A stretch of 64,000 bases of DNA, from positions 62,001 to 126,000 of the forward strand of contig NZ_JAUOZU010000001.1 in NCBI RefSeq assembly GCF_030551875.1, written 5' to 3'. Below the pieces are notes generated by a model. The model saw only the letters and a program-made list of their open reading frames with translations, made no database searches and was not told the DNA's origin. Below, one piece after another: positions 46,211 to 55,916 of the stretch. The first letter of the stretch is position 1. The number at the start of each line of letters is the position of its first letter. The DNA is from Fluviirhizobium alvei. Lineage in GTDB: Bacteria; Pseudomonadota; Alphaproteobacteria; Rhizobiales; Rhizobiaceae. The translations under genes and the position numbers were made by a program.

Positions 46211-47734
46211 TCAGGCGAAGAACAGATGGAACAGGCCGACGAGCCCTGCCGCGAGCAATGCCGACAGTGGCACGGTCACGACCCAGGCGGCCAGGATCGA
46301 TAATAGATAGGAACGGCGCACGAGAAAACGATAGCGCTGGTTCTCGCTTTCGCTGGAGGAGACGCGCGGCAGCGGCAGGAGCGGTGTTCCCGGTTCGGAC
46401 GCGTCCAGCGAGGCGGCTTTGGCTTCGATATAGCTTTTGCGTCTGGCCGATCGCGCCGTGTACCATTCGCGGAACAGGCCGACACCGAAAATGGCGCCGA
46501 CCGCAACATGGGTCGAGCTGACCGGCATTCCGGCGAGCGATGCCCCGACAACCGTGATGGCAGATGCCATGGAAACGCAATAGGCCCGGAACGGATTGAG
46601 CTTGGTAATCTGGCTGCCAACGATCCGGATCAGGCGCGGGCCGAACAGCAGAAGCCCGACGGAAATGCCGAGCGCGCCAATGAAGACCACCCAGAAAGGC
46701 GCATCCATGTTGCTGGTAAATGTCTGGATGCCGCTGGCTTCGACGATGGCCGCCAGCGGACCGATGGCATTGGAAACATCGTTTGCACCATGGGCAAAGG
46801 ACATGAGTGCCGCCGAAAAGATCAACGGCAACCGGAACAGGATCTTCAGCGACTGATTGCGGTTTTCGAGCTCGCGCGATTGGCGCGCCACGAGATCCCG
46901 GTAGGCCGGATAGCTGATGACTAGCCCGAGGCCACCGATGCCCAGGGCGTGCCAGTTGCTGAAATCCTCATGCCTTTCGGCTGCCAGCAGAAGCAGGAAG
47001 GTCAGAAAGGCACCACTCATGGCGGAAAGCAGCACCGGTACCCAGCGATTGGCCGCGGCGATCTTGTCTTCCCGGTAGAGGATGGTTTCCTTTATGAACC
47101 ACAGCAGCCCGGCCGCGATCAGGCCGCCGAGGACAGGCGAGATCAGCCAGCCCAGTGTGATTTCGCTGACGGTTTGCCAGGCAACCGCATCGGGACCGGC
47201 CTCCGCAGCGGTCGCGCCGATGATGGCGCCGATGATCGAATGGGTGGTCGAAACGGGCGCATTGATCCAGGTCGCGATGTTGATCCAGAGACTGGCTGCG
47301 AGCAGGGCGCCGATCATGATCAGCATCGTCTGACCGGACGAGCTGATGGCACTGGCTTCGAGAATACCGCTCTTTACTGTCTGGATGACATTGCCGCCGA
47401 AGAAGATGGCGCCCGCGATCTCGAAAAAGGCTGCGAGCAGCAGCGCTCCGGCAAGGCTGATGGCGCGGGCCCCGACAGCCGCCCCGACATTGTTCGTCAC
47501 GTCGTTGGCGCCGATGTTCATGGCCATGTAGGCCGCGATGGCCGCCCCGGCCACGACGACGAGGACTTCCGGGCTCTCGGCGGCGGAGAGGGCCGCAAAG
47601 ATCGTTGCGGCTGCAAGGAAGATCAGGCCGAAGCCGGGCGCAACGAAACGAGCCAGAACCGAGCGCGTTCCCGTCTCGATCAGGTCGAGCTTGTCGAGAT
47701 CCTTGTCAAGCGTCGGCTTTGGCTGGTCGCTCAT
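46211..47734 (-). CDS. pit: PiT-family inorganic phosphate transporter
   Basis: A 507-residue permease with about 12 helices. It has the duplicated PiT signature: [16 protein letters not shown] in the N-terminal half and [16 protein letters not shown] in the C-terminal half. The two halves are joined by a cytoplasmic loop. It imports metal-phosphate with protons, or sodium in some members. The N-terminal 40 residues are a charged extension before the first helix, as in other rhizobial members. It lies eight bases upstream of rsmE, probably one transcript. Confidence 0.92.
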   Translation of the reverse strand: MSDQPKPTLDKDLDKLDLIETGTRSVLARFVAPGFGLIFLAAATIFAALSAAESPEVLVVVAGAAIAAYMAMNIGANDVTNNVGAAVGARAISLAGALLLAAFFEIAGAIFFGGNVIQTVKSGILEASAISSSGQTMLIMIGALLAASLWINIATWINAPVSTTHSIIGAIIGATAAEAGPDAVAWQTVSEITLGWLISPVLGGLIAAGLLWFIKETILYREDKIAAANRWVPVLLSAMSGAFLTFLLLLAAERHEDFSNWHALGIGGLGLVISYPAYRDLVARQSRELENRNQSLKILFRLPLIFSAALMSFAHGANDVSNAIGPLAAIVEASGIQTFTSNMDAPFWVVFIGALGISVGLLLFGPRLIRIVGSQITKLNPFRAYCVSMASAITVVGASLAGMPVSSTHVAVGAIFGVGLFREWYTARSARRKSYIEAKAASLDASEPGTPLLPLPRVSSSESENQRYRFLVRRSYLLSILAAWVVTVPLSALLAAGLVGLFHLFFA

Positions 47735-47837
47735 TCTGGTTTGCGGAAAATCCTGGTGGGAGAAGGGTTGCTACTGTCTGGGCGTTCAGCCAGAACTCCG
47801 CTCTAAATCGGCGAACGTGCTTCCGCAATCGGAATTA

Positions 47838-48317
47838 TCAGGCAGCCTTGGCAAAACGTCGGGAAAACTCCCGGATCAACTGCTTGAGCTCCGGTTCCCG
47901 AACGCGTTCGGCCGCAAGCGAAGGGCTAACCCATTCCAGCCGGCGCTTGCCCTTTTCCTTGTATTTTTCCACGCTGCCGGTGGCTTTCAGCGCATGGACC
48001 TGTACGCGGCAAGGAACGACCAGCCCGTCATCCAGTCCCTTGTCATAGCCGAAATAACCCAGAGGTTCCCGTTCAATCTCGCCCGTAATGCCAGCCTCTT
48101 CGAGCGCCTCCCGCTCGGCCACTTCGAAACCCGGCTTGTCGCCCATCGGCCAGCCCTTGGGAATGACCCAGCGACCCGTATCCCGGCTCGTCAGCATCAG
48201 GATTTCGGGCGTATCGCCTTCTCCGCCGACGCGATAGCACAATGCAGCAAACTGAAAACGGACGGGGCGCCGGAACATCAGTCGCATGGCTTCGGAAATG
48301 GACGAAAAAATGGTCAC
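47838..48317 (-). CDS. Nudix hydrolase
   Basis: A 159-residue Nudix protein of the diphosphoinositol/dinucleoside polyphosphate type. The metal-binding core REALEEAGI is intact. Upstream, where the Nudix box has Gx5E, this protein reads Gx5K (KGWPMGDK), as in a known rhizobial subgroup. The start is GTG at 48317, with AAAGG rather close; ATG 48287 is the alternative. It probably hydrolyses a nucleotide derivative in the cytoplasm. Substrate unknown. Confidence 0.88.
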   Translation of the reverse strand: MTIFSSISEAMRLMFRRPVRFQFAALCYRVGGEGDTPEILMLTSRDTGRWVIPKGWPMGDKPGFEVAEREALEEAGITGEIEREPLGYFGYDKGLDDGLVVPCRVQVHALKATGSVEKYKEKGKRRLEWVSPSLAAERVREPELKQLIREFSRRFAKAA

Positions 48318-48566
48318 CTTTGGCTTACAATCCCCCAGTTCTGCGAATCAGATGTCGTTCCACTCTTCGCTAAAGAATGGCACGTTTTTGGGAATTGCCA
48401 AATGAACTCGTTGCCTGACCCAAGGTTGTAGAGTGGGTGAGCGAGATGGTTGTCAATTTCCCGGATGAGACGCTTCATAACATGACAATCATGTCAGAAA
48501 CGCGTCAAACCGGGAACGACTTTGCCTGGTCGGTCGTGCCGGTCCTTTCGATATTTCAACGAAAGG

Positions 48567-49709
48567 TTAAGCGGCGATGATGCCGCGATCGACCTCCGTG
48601 ATCAGCCGCTTGCCGCACAAAGCCATCGTGATGTCCATTTCCTTTTTCAGGATCTCGAGCACTCGCGTCACACCGGCCTGTCCGCCCGCTCCAAGACCGT
48701 AGAGGAAGGGGCGACCGATATAGGTGCCTCTGGCGCCCAGCGCCACGGCTTTCAGAATGTCCTGACCGGAACGGATGCCGCCGTCGAGATGCACTTCGAT
48801 CCTGTCGCCAACCGCCTCGACGATCTTCGGCAGCATGGCGATCGAGGAATGGGCGCCATCGAGCTGGCGGCCGCCATGGTTGGAGACGATGATCGCATCG
48901 GCACCGGAATCGGCGGCGGCACGCGCATCGTCGGCATCGAGAATGCCCTTGAGAATGAGAGGACCACCCCATTTCTCCTTGATCCAGGCCACATCCTTCC
49001 AGGACAATTGCGGATCGAACTGCTCTGCCGTCCAGGCGGAAAGGGAAGAGAGGTCCGAAACATTCTTGGCATGTCCGGCAATGTTGCGGAAAGTCCGGCG
49101 CTGCGTCTTGAGCATTTCGAGACACCAGAAGGGGCGGGTGGCCATCTGCCAGATATGTTTGGGGGTGAATTTCGGCGGCGCCGAAAGCCCGTTGCGCAGG
49201 TCCTTGTGGCGTTGGCCAAGGATCTGCAGGTCGAGCGTGAGCACAAGCGCCGAGCATTTGGCGGCCTTGGCGCGGTTGATGAGGTTTTCGACGAATTCGC
49301 GATCCTTCATCACATAGAGCTGGAACCAGAACGGCTTCTTCGTCACTGAGGCCACATCCTCAATCGAGCAGATGCTCATGGTCGAGAGCGTGAAGGGAAC
49401 GCCGAATGCTTCCGCCGCCTTGGCGGCCAGCATCTCGCCATCGGCATGCTGCATGCCGGTCAGTCCCGTCGGCGCCAAAGCCACCGGCATTGCCACCTTC
49501 TGGCCGATCATGGTGGTTTCGAGGGACCGGCCGGTCATATCCACCAGCACCCGCTGCCGAAGCTTGATCTTGCTGAAATCATCCTCGTTGGCGCGATAGG
49601 TGCTTTCCGTCCAGGCGCCGGAATCGGCATAGTCGAAGAACATCTTCGGCACGCTGCGACGCGCCTTTTCCTTCATTTCGGCAATGGTGAGGATTGAATC
49701 CAGGCTCAT
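48567..49709 (-). CDS. lldD: FMN-dependent L-lactate dehydrogenase
   Basis: A 380-residue alpha-hydroxy-acid oxidase with a TIM barrel. Motifs include FDYADSGAWTESTYRAN at the start, QLYVMKDREF, and the active-site SNHGGRQLDGAHSS with the catalytic His and Arg, followed by HLDGGIRSGQDILKA (phosphate of FMN). It oxidises L-lactate to pyruvate and passes electrons to the respiratory chain. Its ATG overlaps the stop of the FadR-type regulator by four bases, so the two are one operon. Confidence 0.93.
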   Translation of the reverse strand: MSLDSILTIAEMKEKARRSVPKMFFDYADSGAWTESTYRANEDDFSKIKLRQRVLVDMTGRSLETTMIGQKVAMPVALAPTGLTGMQHADGEMLAAKAAEAFGVPFTLSTMSICSIEDVASVTKKPFWFQLYVMKDREFVENLINRAKAAKCSALVLTLDLQILGQRHKDLRNGLSAPPKFTPKHIWQMATRPFWCLEMLKTQRRTFRNIAGHAKNVSDLSSLSAWTAEQFDPQLSWKDVAWIKEKWGGPLILKGILDADDARAAADSGADAIIVSNHGGRQLDGAHSSIAMLPKIVEAVGDRIEVHLDGGIRSGQDILKAVALGARGTYIGRPFLYGLGAGGQAGVTRVLEILKKEMDITMALCGKRLITEVDRGIIAA

Positions 49710-50521
49710 GGTCGGGGTCCCTTTCTGGATGTGACGGTGCGGCTGTTGTTTCGGATGTTGCTTTGGGCAGCACGCAGGAGAGCAAGGCGCTCCCGCTCGC
49801 GTGCCAGCGCGGTTTCTGCGGCCGTCTGGGCCACATAGTCGATATGATCCTCTGCAGCTTTTCGAGCAGCCGGCCCATCACCGGACCGGATCGCAGCGAC
49901 GATGGCGTGATGCTGGTGAAACAATCTTTCACGCGCGTCCGGTTGATCGAAGAGTAGTTTGCGATGGTTGAAGATGCCGAGACTCAGAAGTCGATAGCAT
50001 GAGCGCAGCGTGTGCATGAGGATGATATTGTGTGCCGCCTCGCCGATGGCATTGTGCAGCTCGATGTCGCTTTCGGCTTCGGCAACGAAATCGCCGGACG
50101 CCCGGGCAGATGCCATGCGTTCCAGGATCGTCTCGAGCCGTACATGGTCGGCGTTGGTCGCCCGCAGGGCGGCAAGTTCGGCGGCCTCTCCCTCAAGCAT
50201 CCTGCGGAATTCGAGATAGTCGCGCGTCGCCATGTCATGCCTGGCAATCAGCTCGGTCAGCTGCGGCGAGAAAATCTGTCCGACAAGATCTGCCACATAG
50301 GTTCCACCCCCGTGATGGGCGACAATGAGCTGGCGTTCTTCCAGAACCTTGAGGGCTTCGCGCAGCACCGGGCGCGATATGTCGAGCTGTTCTGCCAGAT
50401 CCCGCTCGGACGGCAACTGGTCGCCGCTCACGAGGACGCCTTCGAGAAGCAGCATCTCGATCTGCCGGACGGCCTCGTCCGCTGTGCGGCCGTGATCGAT
50501 CTGGGTGAAGGGTCCTGACAT
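49706..50521 (-). CDS. lldR: FadR/GntR-family regulator of lldD
   Basis: A 271-residue regulator. The N-terminal winged helix has LPSERDLAEQLDISRPVLRE and a HHGGGTYVA wing; the C-terminal FCD helical domain binds a ligand through conserved residues including EAESDIELHNAI. It precedes and overlaps lldD, so it very probably controls that gene in response to lactate. Start 50521 has AGG six bases upstream; ATG 50533 is also in frame. A palindrome lies 46 bases upstream. Confidence 0.88.
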   Translation of the reverse strand: MSGPFTQIDHGRTADEAVRQIEMLLLEGVLVSGDQLPSERDLAEQLDISRPVLREALKVLEERQLIVAHHGGGTYVADLVGQIFSPQLTELIARHDMATRDYLEFRRMLEGEAAELAALRATNADHVRLETILERMASARASGDFVAEAESDIELHNAIGEAAHNIILMHTLRSCYRLLSLGIFNHRKLLFDQPDARERLFHQHHAIVAAIRSGDGPAARKAAEDHIDYVAQTAAETALARERERLALLRAAQSNIRNNSRTVTSRKGPRP

Positions 50522-50566
50522 GCCCGGCCTCATAGGGTTCTGCGCGCTTGATAGACGGCTCTCGCC

Positions 50567-50591
50567 AAGTGGTCAATTAAATTATCCACTT
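50567..50591. promoter_or_regulatory. Palindromic candidate operator of lldR-lldD
   Basis: AAGTGG and CCACTT arms flank an A/T-rich centre (TCAATTAAATTAT), in the divergent region between lldR and the DUF3422 gene. Its place right before lldR suggests autoregulation; the spacing is wider than in classic FadR-type sites. Confidence 0.45.
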
Positions 50592-50683
50592 TGGCGATGC
50601 ATTTTTTGCCTGTGCGTCAAATCGCTCGTTGTCTGCCAAGATATCAAACGTCAAGATCAGGTGGGGACATGCAGGGGGAATCG

Positions 50684-51952
50684 ATGACGGGTGGTGCATT
50701 TTCATTTCCGACGATGCCGGACAGGGCGCGCGCGCTGGGAGAAATCCATGCGCGGCCCTATGTGCTCGTGCCGTCACCGCGCGTCATCCTCCAGTTGGCC
50801 TTCATGAGCGATGGCGGTTCGGGCGTCGATCATGCGGTGATCGCCGAACTTGCGCGCCAGCGTGGCGTCAATCCGCCGGCCCGCGACGCACGCCATCACG
50901 CCATGGCCTGGGGGCCTGGTACCTTGCGCTGGGAGCGCCACACAGAATTCTCGACCTGGTTCTGGGACGGGCCATTACCGGAACGGTTCGGCGGCGAAAT
51001 CCTGGCCCATCCGTTCGGTGACGGTTTCAAGCCGCCGGGGTCGCTGATCTCCGGCATTCGCATCGAGATCCGCAAGCCGGATGCCGAGGCGGACAAGGCG
51101 ATCGAGCATTTCGATCCGGCAAGCCTCTGTCATTCAGAGGTCAAGAACGGACAGGCTTCGATCTATACGGATTTCCGCCAGAACGGCGATGGCCTGACCC
51201 AGATCCTCGTCATCGACAGAGGGCTGACCAACGCCGGGACTGGCGCACTCGTGCAGCGCTTGCTTGATATCGAGACCTACCGGACGCTCGCGATGCTTGG
51301 CCTGCCGCTTGCCCAGACGCTGTCGACCGAAATCCGGCGGATCGAAGATGGATTGACCTCGGTGACGCAGCGCATGAAGGCCGAAGCGCGCGAGGCCGGC
51401 GATCAGATTCTGGCCGAGATCACCCGGCTTGCCGCCGATCTCGAGGCCAATGCCGCGCTCTCGCTCTACCGGTTCGGGGCATCGCGCGCCTATTACGATA
51501 TCGTGCGCGAGCGGATCCAGACGCTTGCGGAATCGTCGGTGCCGGGATCGGAAAGCCTGGGCTTCTTTCTCGAACGCCGGCTGGCACCGGCTATGCGCAC
51601 CTGTCGGTCGATCGAGGAACGGCAGGCCAACCTGTCGCGCAAGCTGACGAGGGCGACAGGCCTTGTCCGCAGCTGGATCGATGTCGAGCTCGAACGGCAG
51701 AATGGCGAATTACTCAAGACCATGAACCGGCGTGCCGAGATGCAATTGCGCCTGCAGCAGACCGTGGAAGGCCTCTCCGTCGCTGCGATCTCCTATTACG
51801 TGGTCGGCCTGTTCGGCTATCTCGCCAAGGCCATCGGCCACGAATTCAGCGCCATCGATACGTCGGTCCTCACCGGTCTATTCGTGCCCGTCGCAGTTCT
51901 GGCCGTGTGGCTGGTGGTACGTCGGATCCGCAAGAGCCATGGCGATCATTGA
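50684..51952 (+). CDS. DUF3422 membrane protein
   Basis: A 422-residue protein of the DUF3422 family, function unknown. It opens PDRARALGEIHARPYVLVPS, a conserved family start. It has a long soluble N-terminal part, a helical region rich in Arg and Glu (about 220-340), and two C-terminal membrane helices (VAAISYYVVGLFGYL, and VLTGLFVPVAVLAVWLVV) ending in a basic tail. The start at 50684 has GGGGGA five bases upstream; ATG 50669 is the alternative. It is divergent from lldR. The build suggests an inner-membrane protein with a large cytoplasmic domain. Confidence 0.8.
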   Translation: MTGGAFSFPTMPDRARALGEIHARPYVLVPSPRVILQLAFMSDGGSGVDHAVIAELARQRGVNPPARDARHHAMAWGPGTLRWERHTEFSTWFWDGPLPERFGGEILAHPFGDGFKPPGSLISGIRIEIRKPDAEADKAIEHFDPASLCHSEVKNGQASIYTDFRQNGDGLTQILVIDRGLTNAGTGALVQRLLDIETYRTLAMLGLPLAQTLSTEIRRIEDGLTSVTQRMKAEAREAGDQILAEITRLAADLEANAALSLYRFGASRAYYDIVRERIQTLAESSVPGSESLGFFLERRLAPAMRTCRSIEERQANLSRKLTRATGLVRSWIDVELERQNGELLKTMNRRAEMQLRLQQTVEGLSVAAISYYVVGLFGYLAKAIGHEFSAIDTSVLTGLFVPVAVLAVWLVVRRIRKSHGDH

Positions 51953-52021
51953 TTGGCATCCGCTTGTTTCCGCCTGTCGTTGTCGTTAAGTCTCGACGAC
52001 AATTCCATTCGGTAGAAAGCC

Positions 52022-53425
52022 ATGGCCAAGACTGCAAAAATCAGGCTGGATCGCAAAAGCCTGGCGGAGCTCGGGCTCGACAAGCTGGTCGAGATCCTGC
52101 TTGCGGAAGCTGCTTCCAACAAGCCGCTGAAGGCACGGCTTGAAACCGCCCTTGCCGGTACCGCTGGCAAGGAGGAGGTCGCGCGCATGATCGGCCAGCG
52201 GCTGGATCTCCTAGAAAGGGCCAAGACCTCCATCAACCGGCCGCGGGCCAAGGATCTGACCGTTGAGCTGACTGGCCTGATCCGCACGATCGAGGCAGAG
52301 CTTGGCACAGCCGACACCAGGCTTGCGGTTGAACAGCTGCTCCGGCTTGCCGGTATGCGCGACAGTTTCGAAAAGCGCCTCAATTCCGACAGCGCGCGGC
52401 TGATCGCTGTCTTTGCCGATGCGGAAACGGCGGCGGGGACATTGATCCTGGCGATGGGTGAGGACGACCAGCTCAAGCTCGTGCCGACGATCGAGGCAGC
52501 CCGCGCCAAAGATCGTTATGGCGAAAGCGAGGAATTCTATTCGCGTCTGATCAAGGGATTGAACCGTAAGGCAGCGCGCGCCTGGCAGGATCTTCTGGAG
52601 CCGCAACTGGCGGCTCCCGATCGCACCATTGGCGTCTCGCGCCTGCTGCAGCGCCTCTATCAGGAAAACGGCGATGTCGATGGCTTCGTGCGGCTCGAAG
52701 CCCGCAAGCCGGCCGATCGGCAGGATACGATGGCTGTCGCAAGTCTCCTGATGCGGGAAGGGCAGTTTGAAGCAGCGCTTGAATGGGTGCGCAAGCCGCC
52801 CGCCGCAAAACGCATCCTGCATGTCCATGGCCTCGCCGTCATGGTTGGCCCCGATTATGAACAGAAGGAACGCCGGCTGCTGGAAGCCGATATTCTCGAT
52901 CATCTCAAGCGACGCGAAGAGGCGCAGGCGCTGCGCTGGCAGGTGTTCCTCGATGGGTTCGATGCCGATGTGTTGCGGCGCTATATTGCCAGGCTCGATG
53001 ATTTCGCCGAATTCGACGAGACCGACCGGGCCATTGCGGCAGCACTCGAAAGCGATCGGATCTATGAGGCGCTGGCTTTCCTTGTCGCGTGGCCGAAACT
53101 CGACAAGGCTGCGTCCCTGGTCGAGCGCCATGCCGGCGAATGGGATGGTCGTCACTACGAACTGCTGCTGCCGGCGACGGAGGCGCTGGAAACCGATTAT
53201 CCGCAATCGGCCGTCATTCTCTACCGGGCGCTGATCAGCAACATTCTCGATCGCGGGATTTCGGCAGCCTATGAGGCCGCCGCTGGCTATCTGAAGCGGA
53301 TTGCAGGAATGTCTGTTCACCTTCAGGGGATTGGCGCACCACCGGATCACGCCGATTTCGTGATCGGCCTGCAATCCCGCCATCCGCGCAAGTTCGGCTT
53401 CTGGCAGCGTGTTCCACTGGCCTGA
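52022..53425 (+). CDS. DUF6880-like all-helical protein
   Basis: A 467-residue cytosolic protein without signal or membrane segments. It is helical throughout and looks like a solenoid of TPR-like hairpins (LIKGLNRKAARAWQDLLEPQL, FEAALEWVRKPPAAK, AVILYRALISNIL). It matches the type I know as DUF6880. It lies 69 bases after the DUF3422 gene on the same strand and ends six bases before the convergent LysR gene. Function unknown. Confidence 0.65.
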   Translation: MAKTAKIRLDRKSLAELGLDKLVEILLAEAASNKPLKARLETALAGTAGKEEVARMIGQRLDLLERAKTSINRPRAKDLTVELTGLIRTIEAELGTADTRLAVEQLLRLAGMRDSFEKRLNSDSARLIAVFADAETAAGTLILAMGEDDQLKLVPTIEAARAKDRYGESEEFYSRLIKGLNRKAARAWQDLLEPQLAAPDRTIGVSRLLQRLYQENGDVDGFVRLEARKPADRQDTMAVASLLMREGQFEAALEWVRKPPAAKRILHVHGLAVMVGPDYEQKERRLLEADILDHLKRREEAQALRWQVFLDGFDADVLRRYIARLDDFAEFDETDRAIAAALESDRIYEALAFLVAWPKLDKAASLVERHAGEWDGRHYELLLPATEALETDYPQSAVILYRALISNILDRGISAAYEAAAGYLKRIAGMSVHLQGIGAPPDHADFVIGLQSRHPRKFGFWQRVPLA

Positions 53426-53431
53426 ATTTAC

Positions 53432-54331
53432 TCAACCCGCATCCCAATAGGGTTCGGGTCCGTAGAGATCGACGAGAAAATCGATGAAGGCGCGCGTCTT
53501 GGCCGGCAGGTGCTGGCGGCTGGGATAGACCGCAAAAAGCCCGACGCGTGAGGATCCTTCATAATCCGGCAGCACCTGCACGAGCGCGCCCGATCGCAGT
53601 TCCGGACCGATATCCCAGGTGGAGCGCAGGGCAATACCGAGGCCTGCGAGAACGGTTTCGCGAATGACTTCGCTCGAATTGGTGGTCAGCGGTCCCTCGG
53701 GTTTCAGCGTCACCAGCCCTTCAGGTCCGATGAGGTGCCAATGGGCATTGTTGTGCGCCGGCAGGCAGACATGTTCGGACAGGCTTTCGATCGTCTCGGG
53801 CATGCCATGGCGGGCGATATAGTCCGGCGCGGCACACAGAATGCGGCGGACCGGGGCAAGCCTGCGGGCAACAAGGCTTGAATCATCAAGCTCGGCGATC
53901 CGGATCGCGAGATCGAACCCTTCCGCCACGATATCCTGGAAGGCATCGGAGAGCACCAGATGCACCGTGACCGACGGATAGAGATCGAAGAAGGTCTTGA
54001 GATGCGGGGCAATATGCATGCGGCCGAAGGATGTTGGCGCCGAGATCTTCAGCCGGCCGCGCACCTCACCGGATCGGCCGGCGACATAGGCTTCCGCTTC
54101 CTCGATGCCGGCAAGGGCAGCCAGAACCCGCTCGTGGAAACCTTCGCCCGCTTCCGTGAGCGACAATTGCCGGGTCGTCCGCTGGAACAGGCGGGTGCCC
54201 AACCGTTCCTCGAGCCGCTTGATGCGTTTGGAAATGATGGCGGGCTGCAGGCCGAGTTCGCGGGCCGCCGCCGACATCGATCCGCTGGCCACGACATGGG
54301 TGAAGATTTCGAGATCGGCGAGGTTCGTCAT
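53432..54331 (-). CDS. LysR-family transcriptional regulator
   Basis: A 299-residue regulator. The N-terminal helix-turn-helix has GSMSAAARELGLQPAIISKRIKRLE, followed by the linker helix and a C-terminal effector domain with RLKISAPTSFGRMHIAPHL. It is divergent from glcD with 145 bases between, the classic arrangement for a LysR protein controlling the neighbour, so it may activate glc genes with glycolate or a related acid as signal. The family subgroup resembles AaeR/DhcR-like members; this is not settled. Confidence 0.88.
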   Translation of the reverse strand: MTNLADLEIFTHVVASGSMSAAARELGLQPAIISKRIKRLEERLGTRLFQRTTRQLSLTEAGEGFHERVLAALAGIEEAEAYVAGRSGEVRGRLKISAPTSFGRMHIAPHLKTFFDLYPSVTVHLVLSDAFQDIVAEGFDLAIRIAELDDSSLVARRLAPVRRILCAAPDYIARHGMPETIESLSEHVCLPAHNNAHWHLIGPEGLVTLKPEGPLTTNSSEVIRETVLAGLGIALRSTWDIGPELRSGALVQVLPDYEGSSRVGLFAVYPSRQHLPAKTRAFIDFLVDLYGPEPYWDAG

Positions 54332-54476
54332 GTCTTTTCAATTCTGGACAATAAATGATGTCGATTTGTTCCTGAATAGGCAAGATATCTTTCCGCGCCC
54401 CGATCTTCAATTCGCCGCCGGGACCGCGTATGAAATGTATTTCGATATTTCCCGACCTCCATGAGGAAGAATGAGC

Positions 54477-55916
54477 ATGAGCGGAACCCTGGCCTTCCTG
54501 CCGCCGGATCAGACGATCCTCGATCGCCGCTCGACGATCGTTGCCGATCTTGTGGATCTGTTGGGCAGCGATGCGATCGTCAGCGCTGAAAACGAGCTCG
54601 TTCCCTTCGAGACAGATGGCTTTATCGCCGTGCGCAACCTGCCGCTTGCCGTCGCTCTGCCGAAAACGACCGCAGAAGTGGCCGCGCTCCTGAAATATTG
54701 TGCCCGCTATTCCATTCCGGTGGTGCCGCGCGGCGCCGGCACCTCGCTCTCGGGCGGCGCCATTCCGCAACCCGATGCCATCGTCATTGCGCTGACGCGC
54801 ATGAACCGGATCGTCGAGATCGATTTCGCCAACCGGGTCGCCAGGGTCCAGGCCGGTGTTACCAACCTGTCGATCTCGGATGCTGTTGCTGCGGAAGGTT
54901 TCTTCTATGCGCCTGATCCTTCTTCGCAGCTCGCCTGCACGATCGGCGGCAATATCGGCATGAATTCCGGTGGTGCCCACTGCCTCAAATATGGTGTGAC
55001 GACCAACAATCTGCTCGGCGTGACCCTCGTTCTCTTCGACGGCACGATCATCGAACTCGGCGGCAAGCATCTCGATGCTGGCGGGCTCGATCTGCTGGGT
55101 CTTGTCTGCGGTTCGGAAGGCCAATTGGGCATCGTCACGGAAGCAACGGTGCGGCTGCTTGCCAAGCCGGAGGGAGCACGGCCGGTTTTGTTCGGTTTTC
55201 CCTCTGCCGAACAGGCCTCCGCCTGCGTTTCCGACATCATCGGGTCCGGCGTAATCCCGGTCGCGATCGAATTCATGGACAAGCCGGCAATCGAGATCTG
55301 CGAAGCCTTCGCCCATGCCGGCTATCCGATGGATGCCGAAGCACTGCTGATTGTCGAGGTCGAGGGGTCCGAAACCGAGATGGAGCGCATGCTGGGCGCG
55401 ATCATCGAGATCGCCCGCCGGCATGGCGTCGCCACTGTCAAGGAAAGCCAGTCAGCCATGGAGGCGGCGGCAATCTGGAAAGGTCGCAAATCCGCCTTCG
55501 GCGCCACTGGCCGCATTGCCGACTATATCTGCATGGATGGCACCGTGCCGCTTTCCGAACTCACCAATGTTCTGAGAGGCACCTACGAGATCTGCGAACG
55601 CTACGGGCTTCGGGTGGCGAATGTCTTTCATGCCGGCGATGGCAACATGCATCCGCTGATCCTCTACAACATCAACGATCCGGATCAGTGCGCCCGCGCG
55701 GAAGCCGCCGGCAACGATATTCTCAAGCTCTGCGTCGATCATGGCGGCTGCCTGACGGGCGAACATGGTGTCGGCATCGAAAAGCGGGATCTGATGCGGC
55801 ATCAATATTCGAAAATCGATCTCGACCAGCAGATGCGGCTGCGCGCCGCCTTCGATCCGGGCTGGATCCTCAACCCATCCAAGGTTTTTCCGCTCGAGGG
55901 ACGGGTGAAGGCATGA
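54477..55916 (+). CDS. glcD: Glycolate oxidase subunit GlcD (FAD)
   Basis: A 479-residue FAD-linked oxidase. The FAD-binding domain has PLAVALPKTTAEVAALLKYC and VPRGAGTSLSGGAIP; the C-terminal domain has NVFHAGDGNMHPLILYN and LTGEHGVGIEKRDLM. With GlcE and GlcF it oxidises glycolate (and some D-2-hydroxy acids) to glyoxylate. The start at 54477 has GAGGAAGA eight bases upstream; ATG 54471 is in frame. Its stop overlaps the glcE start (ATGA). Confidence 0.95.
   Translation: MSGTLAFLPPDQTILDRRSTIVADLVDLLGSDAIVSAENELVPFETDGFIAVRNLPLAVALPKTTAEVAALLKYCARYSIPVVPRGAGTSLSGGAIPQPDAIVIALTRMNRIVEIDFANRVARVQAGVTNLSISDAVAAEGFFYAPDPSSQLACTIGGNIGMNSGGAHCLKYGVTTNNLLGVTLVLFDGTIIELGGKHLDAGGLDLLGLVCGSEGQLGIVTEATVRLLAKPEGARPVLFGFPSAEQASACVSDIIGSGVIPVAIEFMDKPAIEICEAFAHAGYPMDAEALLIVEVEGSETEMERMLGAIIEIARRHGVATVKESQSAMEAAAIWKGRKSAFGATGRIADYICMDGTVPLSELTNVLRGTYEICERYGLRVANVFHAGDGNMHPLILYNINDPDQCARAEAAGNDILKLCVDHGGCLTGEHGVGIEKRDLMRHQYSKIDLDQQMRLRAAFDPGWILNPSKVFPLEGRVKA

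Noticed and set aside
45465-46580. A longer RsmE with 126 extra N-terminal residues
   Set aside because: The extra part overlaps the end of the phosphate-transporter gene and has shadow composition; the start at 46202 gives the normal length.
48482-48495. TGACA/TGTCA inverted repeat between the Nudix gene and lldD
   Set aside because: Arms of five bases with no link to a start or promoter; expected by chance at this scale.
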